NCBI RefSeq assembly: GCF_030063135.1
Contig: NZ_JASISO010000034.1
Coordinates: 1 to 64,000, forward strand
Direction: 5' to 3'
From: Streptomyces sp. G-G2
Lineage (GTDB): Bacteria; Actinomycetota; Actinomycetes; Streptomycetales; Streptomycetaceae
Length of the DNA stretch: 64,000 nt
Position 1 is the stretch's first letter. The number at the start of each line of letters is the position of its first letter. Shown here piece after piece: positions 42,942-51,343 of this stretch. Both the position numbers and the translations under genes were made by a program. The notes under the pieces are model-generated. The model saw only the letters and a list, made by a program, of their open reading frames with translations, was not told where the DNA came from and did not search any database.

Positions 42942-43264
42942 ATGGCGCGACGTACCCGAACAGCAGCCCTCGCCGCCGTCGGCGCCGCTGCGGCGTTGCT
43001 GTCGGCGCTGACCCCCGCGACGGCCGCCGCCGCGGCCAAGGACCCGCTGGGCCCATACGGGCGCCAGCAGCTCCGCCCGGCGGCCAGGCCACGCACCGGG
43101 CCCCGCGCGGCTCACTGATGGTCACCGTCGCCGGGGGCGAGGGGCACGGGGTGTACGGCATCGGCTCCTGCGCGGACGAGAGCGCCACGGCCCACCGGAC
43201 CACGGGCACGCTCCCGGCCGAGGACCTGACCCGCGGGGCGGACGGCTCCCGGCGGGAGCGCTGA
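42942..43264 (+). pseudogene. Frameshifted small secreted protein
   Basis: ATG 42942 (GAGGAC upstream) encodes a good signal peptide (AALAAVGAAAALLSALTPAT) and KDPLGPYG, then stops at 43116. A second frame continues coding-like sequence (SLMVTVAGGEGHGVYGIGSC, RTTGTLPAEDL) to TGA 43262-43264. One frame change within about 43045-43110 would link the two. The SLMVTVAGG...YGIGSC stretch faintly recalls subtilisin-inhibitor-like proteins, which I cannot confirm. The gap 42762-42941 has no gene. Confidence 0.4.
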
Positions 43265-43276
43265 CGGGACGGGACG

Positions 43277-43882
43277 TCAGGGAGCGGGCTTCGCGCGGAC
43301 GTGCATGCGCTCGCCCTGACGGCCGAAGAGGCTGAGGAGTTCGACGGGGTGGCCGTCCGCGCTGGTGAACCAGTGCGGCAGCCGGGTGTCGAACTCGGCG
43401 ACCTCCCCCGGGCCGAGGATCAGGTCGCGGTCGGCCAGCACCAGCCGCAGCCTGCCGTTCAGGACGTACAGCCATTCGTAGCCCTCGTGCGTGCGCGGTT
43501 CCGGCTCGGCGCCCCGGTCCACGATGATCATCTTGTACGCCTGGAGGGGCCCCGGGGTCCGGGACAGCGCCACGGACGTACCACCGTGCGGCAGCGGGCG
43601 CGGGGTCAGCCGGACCCTCGGATCCCCCACTTCCGGGGCTCCCACCAGGTCGTCCAGCGGCACCTGGTACGCGTCGGCGAGCGGCAGCAGCAGTTCCAGG
43701 CTCGGGCGGCGCTGACCCGACTCCAGCCGGGAGAGCGTGCTCTTGGAGATCCCGGTCGTCTCGGCGAGCACGGCCAGGGTGAAGCCGCGCTGGGCGCGCA
43801 GCCGTTTCAGCCGGGGGCCGACCTCGTCGAGCACCGCCCGGTGCCGTGCCGTCGTCGTACCCGTCGCGTCTCGCTCGTCCAT
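43277..43882 (-). CDS. XRE-cupin transcriptional regulator
   Basis: Regulator of 201 residues. The N-terminal HTH is LKRLRAQRGFTLAVLAETTG, ISKSTLSRLESGQRRPSLEL; the C-terminal cupin barrel is YKMIIVDRGAEPEPRTHEGY, EWLYVLNGRLRLVLADRDLI and HWFTSADGHPVELLSLFG. Such regulators often control an adjacent transporter or amine/sugar catabolic genes by sensing a small ligand. Here an MFS efflux gene lies divergently 116 bases away and is the likely target. ATG 43882 is the natural start. Confidence 0.88.
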   Translation of the reverse strand: MDERDATGTTTARHRAVLDEVGPRLKRLRAQRGFTLAVLAETTGISKSTLSRLESGQRRPSLELLLPLADAYQVPLDDLVGAPEVGDPRVRLTPRPLPHGGTSVALSRTPGPLQAYKMIIVDRGAEPEPRTHEGYEWLYVLNGRLRLVLADRDLILGPGEVAEFDTRLPHWFTSADGHPVELLSLFGRQGERMHVRAKPAP

Positions 43883-43998
43883 GGGGGCATTCCACTCCCC
43901 CGTCCCGGAATCAGCAACAGAAGTTGTCGCCGGCGGCGCCCGGGCACACGCTCCGGGCACCGCTCCCGGTCAGGGAGCCCCGGAGACCGGAGTCCACG

Positions 43999-45483
43999 GT
44001 GACGAACCGAAGCAACCCGCACGACACGACGGCCCCACCGGCGCCCCCCGTCCGCCGGGTGCTCGCCGCCCTCTCCCTGTCCATGCTGCTGTCCTCCCTC
44101 GGCACCAGCATCGCCAACGTCGGACTGCCGACCCTGGCCCGGGCGTTCGACGCCTCCTTCCAGCAGGTCCAGTGGGTCGTCCTCGCCTATCTGCTCGCCA
44201 TCACCACCCTGGTCGTCGGCGCCGGGCGGCTCGGCGACATCGCCGGGCGCCGCAGACTGCTCCTCGCCGGGATCCTCGTGTTCACGGCGGCCTCGGTGCT
44301 GTGCGGGCTCGCGCCCTCGCTCCCACTGCTGATCGCGGCCCGGGCGGCGCAGGGGCTCGGGGCGGCCGTCATGATGGCGCTCACCCTGGCCTTCGTGGGC
44401 GGGACGGTCCCCAAGGAACGGACCGGCCGCGCCATGGGCCTGCTCGGCACCATGTCCGCCGTGGGCACCGCCCTCGGCCCCCCGCTCGGCGGCGTCCTGA
44501 TCGCCGGGCCCGGCTGGCGGGCGGTCTTCCTGGTGACCGCGCCGATCGGGATCCTGGCCTTCCTCCTCGCCCGTCGCCACCTGCCCGCCGACCGGCGGGA
44601 ACCGGGCGCCGCCCGGGCCCGCTTCGACCACCTCGGCACCCTGCTGCTCGCGCTGACCCTCGCCGCCTACGCCCTCGCCATGACCCTGGGGCGCGGCGAC
44701 TTCGGCCCCCTCAACCTGGCACTGCTGGCCGCCGCCGCCCTCGGGGTCGCCCTCTTCGTCCGCGTCGAGGCGGGCGCGGCCTCACCGCTGGTACGGCTCT
44801 CCGCCTTCCGCGACCGGGCCCTGAGCGCGAGCCTCGCCATGAGCGCTCTCGTCTCGACGGTGATGATGGCGACGCTGGTGGTCGGCCCGTTCTACCTCTC
44901 CCGCGGCCTCGGGCTCGGCGCGGCCCAGACCGGACTGGCCCTGGCGGCCGGCCCGTTCGTCGCCGCGCTGACCGGCGTACCGGCCGGACGCCTCGTGGAC
45001 CGCTTCGGCGCGCCCCGCACCACCGCCGCGGGCCTGCTCACCATGGCGGCCGGTGCCTGCGCCCTGACCGTGATGCCGACGGCGCCGGGCGCGGCCGGTT
45101 ACGTCGCCCCGCTCGTCGTCGTCACCATCGGCTACGCGGTGTTCCAGACGGCCAACAACACCGCCGTCATGGCCGGGGTCGGCCCGGACCGCCGGGGCGT
45201 CACCTCGGGCATGCTCAACCTCTCGCGCAACCTCGGGCTCGTCACGGGCGCCTCCGTCATGGGCGCCGTGTTCGCCTTCGCGTCGGCCGCCGCCGACATC
45301 ACCACGGCGCGCCCCGAGGCCGTCGCCACCGGCATGCGGGTCACCTTCGCCGTCGCGGCGGCCCTGATCGCCGTAGCGTTCGGCATCGCCCGCGTGCTCG
45401 CCCGTACGCAGGCCCGAACGCAGGCCCGCACGCCCGGCGCCGCCCCCGCGGACCCGGCCCCCCGCACCGGCACCCGCGCGTAG
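43999..45483 (+). CDS. MFS drug efflux transporter (EmrB/QacA type)
   Basis: Fourteen-helix DHA2-type antiporter of 494 residues. Helix 1 has SMLLSSLGTSIANVGLPTLA, loop 2-3 GAGRLGDIAGRRRLLLAG, and motif C GTMSAVGTALGPPLGGVLI in helix 5, the antiporter hallmark. QWVVLAYLLAITTLVVG is typical. The C-terminal 30 residues are an Arg/Thr/Ala repeat-like tail (RTQARTQART). GTG 43999 with GGAG upstream. It is probably controlled by the divergent XRE-cupin protein. Substrate unknown. Confidence 0.9.
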   Translation: MTNRSNPHDTTAPPAPPVRRVLAALSLSMLLSSLGTSIANVGLPTLARAFDASFQQVQWVVLAYLLAITTLVVGAGRLGDIAGRRRLLLAGILVFTAASVLCGLAPSLPLLIAARAAQGLGAAVMMALTLAFVGGTVPKERTGRAMGLLGTMSAVGTALGPPLGGVLIAGPGWRAVFLVTAPIGILAFLLARRHLPADRREPGAARARFDHLGTLLLALTLAAYALAMTLGRGDFGPLNLALLAAAALGVALFVRVEAGAASPLVRLSAFRDRALSASLAMSALVSTVMMATLVVGPFYLSRGLGLGAAQTGLALAAGPFVAALTGVPAGRLVDRFGAPRTTAAGLLTMAAGACALTVMPTAPGAAGYVAPLVVVTIGYAVFQTANNTAVMAGVGPDRRGVTSGMLNLSRNLGLVTGASVMGAVFAFASAAADITTARPEAVATGMRVTFAVAAALIAVAFGIARVLARTQARTQARTPGAAPADPAPRTGTRA

Positions 45484-45505
45484 CCCCCGCAGCCGCACCC
45501 GCCCG

Positions 45506-46306
45506 CTACGGCGCGGCCGTCCCGATCACCACGGTCGCGTCGAGTTCCTCCGAGGTCAGCACGCGGACCTCGGCGAACCCCGCCGCCGTCAGCGCCCCGG
45601 CGGTCAGCGGCGCCTGCCGCCCGCTGGTCTCGATCAGCAGCCGCCCGCCCGGCGCGAGCCACGCGGGCGCGCCCGCCGCCACCCGGCGCTGGATGGCGAC
45701 ACCGTCCGCGCCGCCGTCCAGGGCGGCCGGCGGCTCGTGGTCGCGGGCCTCGGGCGGCAGCAGCCCGATCTCGCCGGTGGGGACGTAGGGGGCGTTCGCG
45801 ACCAGCACGTCGACCCGGCCCCGCAGCCCGGCGGGCAACGCGTCGTACAGGTCGCCGGTGTGCACCCGGCCCCCGTACGGCGCCACGTTGAGCGCGGCGT
45901 ACCTGGTGGCCACCGGGTCGATGTCGGTGGCGTACAGCTCAACACCCGCGCCCCGCCCGGCCAGTTCCGCGGCGACGGCCGCGCCGACCGCGCCCGCCCC
46001 GCAGCACAGGTCCAGCACCACCGACCCGGGCCCGGCCTGCGCCGCCGCCTCGGCGACCAGGAACTCACTGCGGCGGCGCGGGACGAAGACCCCCTCGCCC
46101 ACCACCATCCGCAGCCCCCGGAACTCCGCCCGGCCCACCACGTGTTCCAGCGGGTGCCCGATCACCCGGCGCTCCACCATCGCCTCCAGGTCGGCCCCTT
46201 CGGCAGCCGCCGCCAGCAGTAGCGACGCCTCTTCCTCCGCGAACACGCAGCCTGCCGCGCGCAGGGTCGTGACCAGTTCTTCCTCGGCCGTGGGCAGCGA
46301 TGGCAA
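45506..46306 (-). CDS. PrmC-like protein-(glutamine-N5) methyltransferase
   Basis: Methyltransferase of 266 residues. HPLEHVVGRAEFRGLRM and VPRRRSEFLV are PrmC/HemK-like; motif I is VVLDLCCGAGAVGAAVAAEL; the catalytic NPPY signature is changed to VANAPYVPTGE, as in the group annotated putative N5-glutamine methyltransferases. The normal PrmC lies elsewhere in Streptomyces, so this is a paralog whose substrate is uncertain. The start is unclear: TTG 46306 with GGAGG upstream fits best. Confidence 0.82.
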   Translation of the reverse strand: MPSLPTAEEELVTTLRAAGCVFAEEEASLLLAAAAEGADLEAMVERRVIGHPLEHVVGRAEFRGLRMVVGEGVFVPRRRSEFLVAEAAAQAGPGSVVLDLCCGAGAVGAAVAAELAGRGAGVELYATDIDPVATRYAALNVAPYGGRVHTGDLYDALPAGLRGRVDVLVANAPYVPTGEIGLLPPEARDHEPPAALDGGADGVAIQRRVAAGAPAWLAPGGRLLIETSGRQAPLTAGALTAAGFAEVRVLTSEELDATVVIGTAAP

Positions 46307-46383
46307 GTGGCTCAGTCCTCCAAGACGGTGACATCGAGTTTCTCCGGGCGGACCGCGTCGGCGCGTTGCTCCGGCGCCCGCGC

Positions 46384-46419
46384 GAGCGCCGGTGTGAGCG
46401 CCGGTGTGAGCGCCGGTGT
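46384..46419. repeat. 12-bp tandem repeat x3
   Basis: GAGCGCCGGTGT three times in a row between the Eis-like gene's stop and the methyltransferase start. Confidence 0.85.
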
Positions 46420-46425
46420 GACAGC

Positions 46426-47670
46426 TCAGAAGACGTCCGGACACCAGGGCCGCCGCGCGGTGCGGAAGACCGCGTCCGCCCGTGCCACCGCCCCCGGCCG
46501 CAGCTCCTCGATCAGGCCGAGCTCCGCCAGCCGCACCGCCGACTCGTCGCCGAGGTAGAGCGAGCCCAGCCGGGACACGTCCAGCCGCAGGTCCGCCGGC
46601 TCCCCGGTCGGTGCGCAGACCCGGGCCCCCGCGTCCAGCCGGTAGCGGCCCCGGGCCGGGCCGTCCGGGTCCATGACCTCCAGGACCAGGGTCCCCGGCA
46701 CGTCGTACGTCCGCGCCTGGAGCGCCCGTACGACGTCCAGGACCCGCACCCACAGGAAGTCGGCGCTGGTCAGGGTCCGGGCGGCGCGCGGGTCGGGCAG
46801 CAGCAGCGGGGCGAGGTCGTCGGGGGCCCGGCGGCCGGTGCGCACCTTCATCACCCAGTCGATGGAGCACAGGTAGTGCCACAGCGCCCGCTGCGCCGCC
46901 GGGGTGACCGCGATCAGGTCCGTGACCTGGACCGTGTTCAGCGGAATCTTCGCGTCGGTCCAGTGGTCGTCGGCCTGGTAGCCGACCAGGCCCTCCACCT
47001 CGCCCGCCGCGGAGCGGTACACGGCGAAGAACCGGGGCGTGTAGGGGTGGGCCGAACGCTCTTCGACGCCGGTGGCCAGGTTCCACCAGCGCGCGTCCCG
47101 GTCGACGGCCCCCGGGGTCACGGCCCGCAGCCGCTCGTGCAGCGCGGGTCCCACCCGCCGCGTCTCCGCGGCGTCCACCAGGTCGATCCGGCCGCCGTCC
47201 TCGGGGGCCGACCAGCGCGGGTCGATCCCGGTGCGCGGTACGTCGATCTCCCATTCCGAGATGCCCGCGGCGGGCCCGTAGCCGTAGCGCCCGTAGATCG
47301 GGTACTCGGCGGCGATCAGCGTCGAGAGGACGTCGCCGCGCGCGTGGGCGGCGGCCAGTTCGGCGCGCATCATGCGGCTGAGCAGACCGCGGCGCCGGTG
47401 CGTGGGCGAGACCGTGACGTTGGAGACCGCGCTGGCCGCGACCCGGGCGCCGCCCGGCACGGTCAGTTCCTGCGCGAACGAGCGGAAGGTGCCCACGCAG
47501 CGGCCGGTGTCCGCGTCGAAGGCACCCTGGGTGCGGGAGAAGTCGGTGGTGGCGAGGCGCCGGGCGACGTCCGACTCGGTCACCCTCGCGGCCGTCAGGA
47601 AGCCGGTCAGTACGGCGTTCAGCCACTGCGGGAACTCGGATTCGGTGATGGTCCGGACGTCAGCGCTCAT
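46426..47670 (-). CDS. Eis-like GNAT acetyltransferase
   Basis: Protein of 414 residues with the three-domain Eis fold: an N-terminal GNAT domain with acetyl-CoA motif VSPTHRRRGLLSRMMRAE and YPIYGRYGYGPAA, a second GNAT-like domain lacking catalytic features, and a sterol-carrier-like domain ending in PDVF, whose C-terminal carboxylate is the catalytic base in mycobacterial Eis. Eis acetylates amines at many positions, including aminoglycosides; here resistance is possible but unproven. ATG 47670, with TAGCGT 8 bases upstream. Confidence 0.9.
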   Translation of the reverse strand: MSADVRTITESEFPQWLNAVLTGFLTAARVTESDVARRLATTDFSRTQGAFDADTGRCVGTFRSFAQELTVPGGARVAASAVSNVTVSPTHRRRGLLSRMMRAELAAAHARGDVLSTLIAAEYPIYGRYGYGPAAGISEWEIDVPRTGIDPRWSAPEDGGRIDLVDAAETRRVGPALHERLRAVTPGAVDRDARWWNLATGVEERSAHPYTPRFFAVYRSAAGEVEGLVGYQADDHWTDAKIPLNTVQVTDLIAVTPAAQRALWHYLCSIDWVMKVRTGRRAPDDLAPLLLPDPRAARTLTSADFLWVRVLDVVRALQARTYDVPGTLVLEVMDPDGPARGRYRLDAGARVCAPTGEPADLRLDVSRLGSLYLGDESAVRLAELGLIEELRPGAVARADAVFRTARRPWCPDVF

Positions 47671-47736
47671 GACGGGCCACGCTAATGGCGCTCCGGCCGC
47701 CCAGTCGCCTCATTTTCCCGCGGGCGGCGGCGACGC

Positions 47737-48354
47737 TCACACCAACAGGTCGTCCACCTGGGCCTCGCCCTCCCGGTAGCGCCGGGTGATCTCCGCGCTG
47801 CAGTCGTCCGCGGTGCGCTGCAACTGCCTGCGGCGGCGGGAGACCTGCTGCTCGTAGCCGACCAGTTTGCCCATGCCGTCGTGCAGTTCACCGTCCGTAC
47901 GCGCGTCCAGGTCCGACAGCTCCACATCGGCCAGCATCTCCGCCGCCAGCAGCCGGTACTCCTCGCTCTGCGGGGTGCCGAGCGTGAGGTGGCGGGCGGA
48001 GGCGCTGCGGCTGGAGGGGGCGTCGGCGAGGATCTCGGATAGCCGGTCCACGACGGGGGACTCGGGGTCGGTCCGGCGGGCCAGTTCGGCGCGCAGGATG
48101 TCGATGCGGCCCTGCAGGAGTCTGCGGACGTAACTCAGGTCGGCCTCGTCGCGCTGCGCGTCCCGGCGCTGGGCGCGCAGCTCGGGCAGGCCGAGCGCGG
48201 TGGCGGCCTGCCGCGGGGCGCCCCCGCCGGGGCCCGTACCGGCAGCGCCGGTGCCCGTACCGGTGCGCTGCGCGGGCGGCCGGACCGTCCCGGCGGCGGC
48301 CGAGGTGGGTGTAGTGGCTGAGGTAGCTGAGGTATCGGTGCCAGAAATATTCAT
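47737..48354 (-). CDS. rsiG: RsiG, c-di-GMP-binding anti-sigma factor of WhiG
   Basis: Protein of 205 residues. Two copies of the c-di-GMP motif E(X)3S(X)2R(X)3Q(X)3D are present exactly: Glu70, Ser74, Arg77, Gln81, Asp85, and Glu168, Ser172, Arg175, Gln179, Asp183. These form the antiparallel coiled coil that holds a c-di-GMP dimer. In Streptomyces the RsiG-(c-di-GMP)2 complex sequesters sigma-WhiG and so delays sporulation. The first 50 residues are Thr/Ala/Gly-rich and disordered. ATG 48354 has GAGGGGAC upstream. It is divergent from dtd. Confidence 0.94.
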   Translation of the reverse strand: MNISGTDTSATSATTPTSAAAGTVRPPAQRTGTGTGAAGTGPGGGAPRQAATALGLPELRAQRRDAQRDEADLSYVRRLLQGRIDILRAELARRTDPESPVVDRLSEILADAPSSRSASARHLTLGTPQSEEYRLLAAEMLADVELSDLDARTDGELHDGMGKLVGYEQQVSRRRRQLQRTADDCSAEITRRYREGEAQVDDLLV

Positions 48355-48487
48355 GTGAACGTGTCCGTCCCCTCGACCGGTGCATGGCAGCACCGCCTGC
48401 GAGCATCGTGCCACTCTCCGTGGTGCGGATGCAGGTCCACTCCACCCGATCGGCCCCGGACGGGTGCACGCCTGGTACACAGGTGGT

Positions 48488-48913
48488 ATGCGAGCAGTGG
48501 TGCAGAGGGTGGACGGCGCGAGCGTCGTCGTGGCGGGCGAGACGGTCGGCGAGATCGTCGGCGAGGGACTGTGCGTGCTCGTGGGGGTGACCCACGACGA
48601 CACTCCGCAGAAGGCGGAGCTGCTGGCGCGCAAGCTGTGGTCCGTAAGGATCCTGGAGGCCGAGAAGTCCTGCAGCGACGTGAACGCGCCGCTGCTGGTG
48701 ATCTCCCAGTTCACGCTCTACGGCGACGCCCGCAAGGGCCGCCGCCCCACGTGGAACGCGTCCGCGCCCGGCCCGGTCGCGGAGCCGCTGGTGGCCGAGG
48801 TCGTCGCGCAACTGCGGGCGCTGGGGGCGACGGTGGAGACGGGCCGGTTCGGAGCGGACATGCGCGTCTCGCTCACGAACAACGGCCCGTTCACCGTCGT
48901 CATCGACATCTGA
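48488..48913 (+). CDS. dtd: D-aminoacyl-tRNA deacylase
   Basis: Editing enzyme of 141 residues that frees D-amino acids (and Gly from mischarged tRNA-Ala). Family motifs are LVISQFTLYGDARKGRRP (the SQxT loop) and VSLTNNGPFTV (NxGPxT loop). The start MRAVVQRVDGASVVV is typical, and the ATG at 48488 is used although an upstream in-frame ATG exists at 48380. It acts as a dimer in the cytoplasm. It is divergent from rsiG and convergent with ygfZ. Confidence 0.95.
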   Translation: MRAVVQRVDGASVVVAGETVGEIVGEGLCVLVGVTHDDTPQKAELLARKLWSVRILEAEKSCSDVNAPLLVISQFTLYGDARKGRRPTWNASAPGPVAEPLVAEVVAQLRALGATVETGRFGADMRVSLTNNGPFTVVIDI

Positions 48914-48919
48914 GACGTC

Positions 48920-48941
48920 CCGGGCGCCCTACGGCGCCCGG
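48920..48941. terminator. Hairpin between dtd and ygfZ
   Basis: CCGGGCGCC-CTAC-GGCGCCCGG, 9-bp stem between convergent genes; a 13-base GGCGTTACGGC-type repeat follows in the same gap. Confidence 0.65.
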
Positions 48942-48978
48942 CGTTACGGCGCCCGGGCGCCCGGCGTTACGGTCTGCC

Positions 48979-49944
48979 TTACGGCGCTACGACGGTCTCC
49001 TGCGCGGCGGCGATCGTGCCCGCCAGCAGTTCCGCGTCCACCGGAACGTTCCTCTTCACCAGCCCGAGGGCGATCGGCCCCAGCTCGTGGTGGCGCACCG
49101 AGGTGGTGACGAAGCCGAGCTGGCGGCCCTCCGCGCCGTCGGCGGCCAGCCGCAGGGGCGTGCCGTGCGGCGGCAGCAGCACGTCGGAGCCGTCCAGGTG
49201 CAGGAAGACCAGGCGGCGCGGCGGCTTCCCCAGGTTGTGGACGCGGGCGACCGTCTCCTGCCCCCGGTAGCAGCCCTTCTGCAGGTGGACGGCGGTGCCG
49301 ATCCAGCCCAGCTCGTGCGGGATCGTGCGGTGGTCGGTCTCGGCGCCGAGCCGCGGCCGGTGCGCCTCGACGCGCAGCGCCTCGTAGGCGAGGAGTCCGG
49401 CGGCCGGGCCGTGGGCCGCGGCGAAGCCCTCCAGGTCCGCGCGCGGGAGGAAGACGTCCCGCCCGTACGCGGTCTCCCGGACGCCGAGGCCCTCGGGCAC
49501 CTCGGCGACGGAGCCCGCCGGGAGGTGGACCACCGCGAAGTCGGCGGTGCGGTCGGCGGCTTCGACGCGGTAGAAGAACTTCATCGACTCCAGGTAGCCG
49601 AGCAGCGCCTCCTGGGTGCCGGGCTCGACGTGCGCCCACACCGTCTCGCCGTCGTCGACGAGGTAGAGGGCGTGCTCGATGTGCCCGTTGGCGGAGAGGA
49701 TCAGCGCCTCGGTGGCCTGGCCGGGCCGCAGTTCGGTGAGGTGCTGGGTGAGCAGCAGGTGCAGCCAGGACAGGCGCTCGGGGCCGGTGACGGTGATGAC
49801 ACCGCGGTGCGAGAGGTCGACGAAGCCGCGGCCGTCGGCGAGGGCGCGCTGTTCGCCGTACAGCTCTCCGTAGTGGGCGGCTACGCCCTCGTCACGGCCT
49901 TCTGCCGCCACCGCGCCGGGAAGATTGAGCAAAGGGCTGGTCAT
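48979..49944 (-). CDS. ygfZ: YgfZ-type folate-binding iron-sulfur repair protein
   Basis: Protein of 321 residues with the GcvT-like fold. The signature KGCYRGQETVAR with its conserved Cys is clear; FVDLSHRGVITVTGPERLSW and NGHIEHALYLVDDGE are GcvT-type folate-binding elements. YgfZ uses tetrahydrofolate to help assemble or repair certain [4Fe-4S] enzymes. ATG 49944 is 7 bases below TAGGCT. nur lies 10 bases beyond that start, on the same strand and upstream. Confidence 0.92.
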   Translation of the reverse strand: MTSPLLNLPGAVAAEGRDEGVAAHYGELYGEQRALADGRGFVDLSHRGVITVTGPERLSWLHLLLTQHLTELRPGQATEALILSANGHIEHALYLVDDGETVWAHVEPGTQEALLGYLESMKFFYRVEAADRTADFAVVHLPAGSVAEVPEGLGVRETAYGRDVFLPRADLEGFAAAHGPAAGLLAYEALRVEAHRPRLGAETDHRTIPHELGWIGTAVHLQKGCYRGQETVARVHNLGKPPRRLVFLHLDGSDVLLPPHGTPLRLAADGAEGRQLGFVTTSVRHHELGPIALGLVKRNVPVDAELLAGTIAAAQETVVAP

Positions 49945-49954
49945 GGCCCCAAGC

Positions 49955-50392
49955 CTACGACTGTGCGGACGCGGCCTTGGCGGCGCAGTCGCGGCAGCGC
50001 CCGAAGATCGCGAAGTGCTTCATGTCGGTCTCGAAGCCGAAGTCGGCGCGCAGCTTCGCGGTGAACTCGGCGGCGACGTCCACATCGGCCTCGATGACCT
50101 CGGTGCAGTCCCGGCACACCAGGTGGATGTGGTGGTGCCGGTCGGCGAGGTGATAGGTCGGGGCGCCGTGCCCGAGGTGGGCGTGCGAGACCAGGCCCAG
50201 CTCCTCCAGCAGCTCCAGGGTCCGGTAGACGGTGGAGATGTTGACTCCGGAGGCGGTCTTGCGGACCTGTACGAGCAGCTCGTCGGGGGTCGCGTGTTCG
50301 AGGGCGTCCACCGCTTCCAGCACGAGCTGGCGCTGCGGGGTCAGGCGGTATCCGCGCTGCCGCAGGTCGGTCTTCCAGTCGGTGCTCACCAC
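49955..50392 (-). CDS. nur: Nickel-responsive Fur-family regulator Nur
   Basis: Metalloregulator of 145 residues that represses nickel uptake and sodF when nickel is present. The winged-helix part is RQRGYRLTPQRQLVLEAVDA and VNISTVYRTLELLEELGLV. The residues I recall from the S. coelicolor Nur structure are all present at the same numbers: Ni site His33, His86, His88, His90, and M site His70, His72, His126. Cys93/96 and 133/136 make two CxxC pairs. GTG 50392 is 6 bases below TACACT. ygfZ follows in the same direction. Confidence 0.95.
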   Translation of the reverse strand: MVSTDWKTDLRQRGYRLTPQRQLVLEAVDALEHATPDELLVQVRKTASGVNISTVYRTLELLEELGLVSHAHLGHGAPTYHLADRHHHIHLVCRDCTEVIEADVDVAAEFTAKLRADFGFETDMKHFAIFGRCRDCAAKAASAQS

Positions 50393-50412
50393 GGGCCCAG
50401 TGTAGGCGCGGA

Positions 50413-50445
50413 AAAGGGGATCGCGGCGGGTGCGCGATCCCCTTT
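50413..50445 (-). terminator. Terminator after the nitrobindin-like gene
   Basis: AAAGGGGATCGCG pairs with CGCGATCCCCTTT, 13-bp stem, between the nitrobindin-like stop and the nur promoter. Confidence 0.85.
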
Positions 50446-50473
50446 CACGGTGCGTAGCGGTTCCCGTACGGGC

Positions 50474-51046
50474 TCAGCGGAAGAAGGCGATGCCGTCGTC
50501 CGGCATGTCCGGGAGGTTGCGCGCCATCTCGGCGACCTCCTCGGGCGTGACGACCTTCTTGAGCTGGGCCGACATGTACGGGCGCAGCTGGACGTCGGGG
50601 GTGGTCTTCTCGCCGACCCACATCAGGTCGCCCTTGACGTAGCCGTAGAGCCGCTTGCCGCCGCTGTGCGGGCGGGCGGCCGCGGTACGCGCCACCGCGT
50701 CGGTGATCAGGTCGATCTGGGGCTTCTGGTTGGCGAGGTCGCCGTACCAGATCTCCACGACGCCCTGGTCGCGGACCATGACGACCTCGACCTTGCGCTG
50801 CTTGTCGATGCGCCAGTAGCCCGACTCGGACTCCAGCGGGCGGACCTTCTTGCCGTCGGCGTCGAGGATCCAGGTGTGCGAGGTGTACTCCAGGAAGTCC
50901 CGGCCGTCGTGGCTGAAGACGACCTCCTGGCCGAAGTTGCACTTCTCTTCACCGGGGTAGTCGAAGACGCCCGCGCCCTCCCAAGTACCGAGGAGGAAGG
51001 CGATGGGCAGGAGGTCCGGGTTCAGGTCGGACGGGATCTGGATCAT
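50474..51046 (-). CDS. Nitrobindin-like (FABP-family, DUF1794) protein
   Basis: Beta-barrel protein of 190 residues in the nitrobindin/THAP4 group. The diagnostic GxWxGxG motif is LLGTWEGAGVFDYPG; the barrel strands EEKCNFGQEVVFSHDGRDFL and VEVVMVRDQGVVEIWYGD follow. True nitrobindins bind ferric haem by a His near the C-terminus; here that region reads RPYMSAQLKKV, and I see no clear haem His, so haem binding is doubtful. ATG 51046 is the natural start. Confidence 0.87.
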   Translation of the reverse strand: MIQIPSDLNPDLLPIAFLLGTWEGAGVFDYPGEEKCNFGQEVVFSHDGRDFLEYTSHTWILDADGKKVRPLESESGYWRIDKQRKVEVVMVRDQGVVEIWYGDLANQKPQIDLITDAVARTAAARPHSGGKRLYGYVKGDLMWVGEKTTPDVQLRPYMSAQLKKVVTPEEVAEMARNLPDMPDDGIAFFR

Positions 51047-51125
51047 GAGGCTGCTCAGGCGATCTGTGGGAGGAGGGGTTCCGGGTGCCGGGCCGGACCG
51101 GGCTGGGACCGAGCGGACCGAGCGG

Positions 51126-51227
51126 TCAGCGCTGGCCCTGGTACAGCTTCTTCACGGCCAGACCACTGAAGGCGAGAACGCCGACGCAGACCAGGACCAG
51201 CAGGGAGGTGAAGATTGCCTCAAGCAC
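51126..51227 (-). CDS. 33-residue single-pass membrane protein
   Basis: Very short gene with GAGGAG 9 bases before GTG 51227. The protein (start LEAIFTSLLVLVCVGVLAFS) is one membrane helix with a basic end, KKLYQGQR. Small proteins like this occur at this place in other Streptomyces as I recall. Function unknown. It lies between the three-gene membrane operon and the nitrobindin-like gene, same strand. Confidence 0.65.
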   Translation of the reverse strand: MLEAIFTSLLVLVCVGVLAFSGLAVKKLYQGQR

Positions 51228-51343
51228 GGGGTGCTCCTCGGAGGGGTTCGGTGGGCGGTACGGGCCGGGGCCCAAGCCTACTGGCCCGGGCCCCGGCCCA
51301 CTCTGCGAGGTAGGCCGTACCGGCCCGGGCCGCCGGGCGCGCA

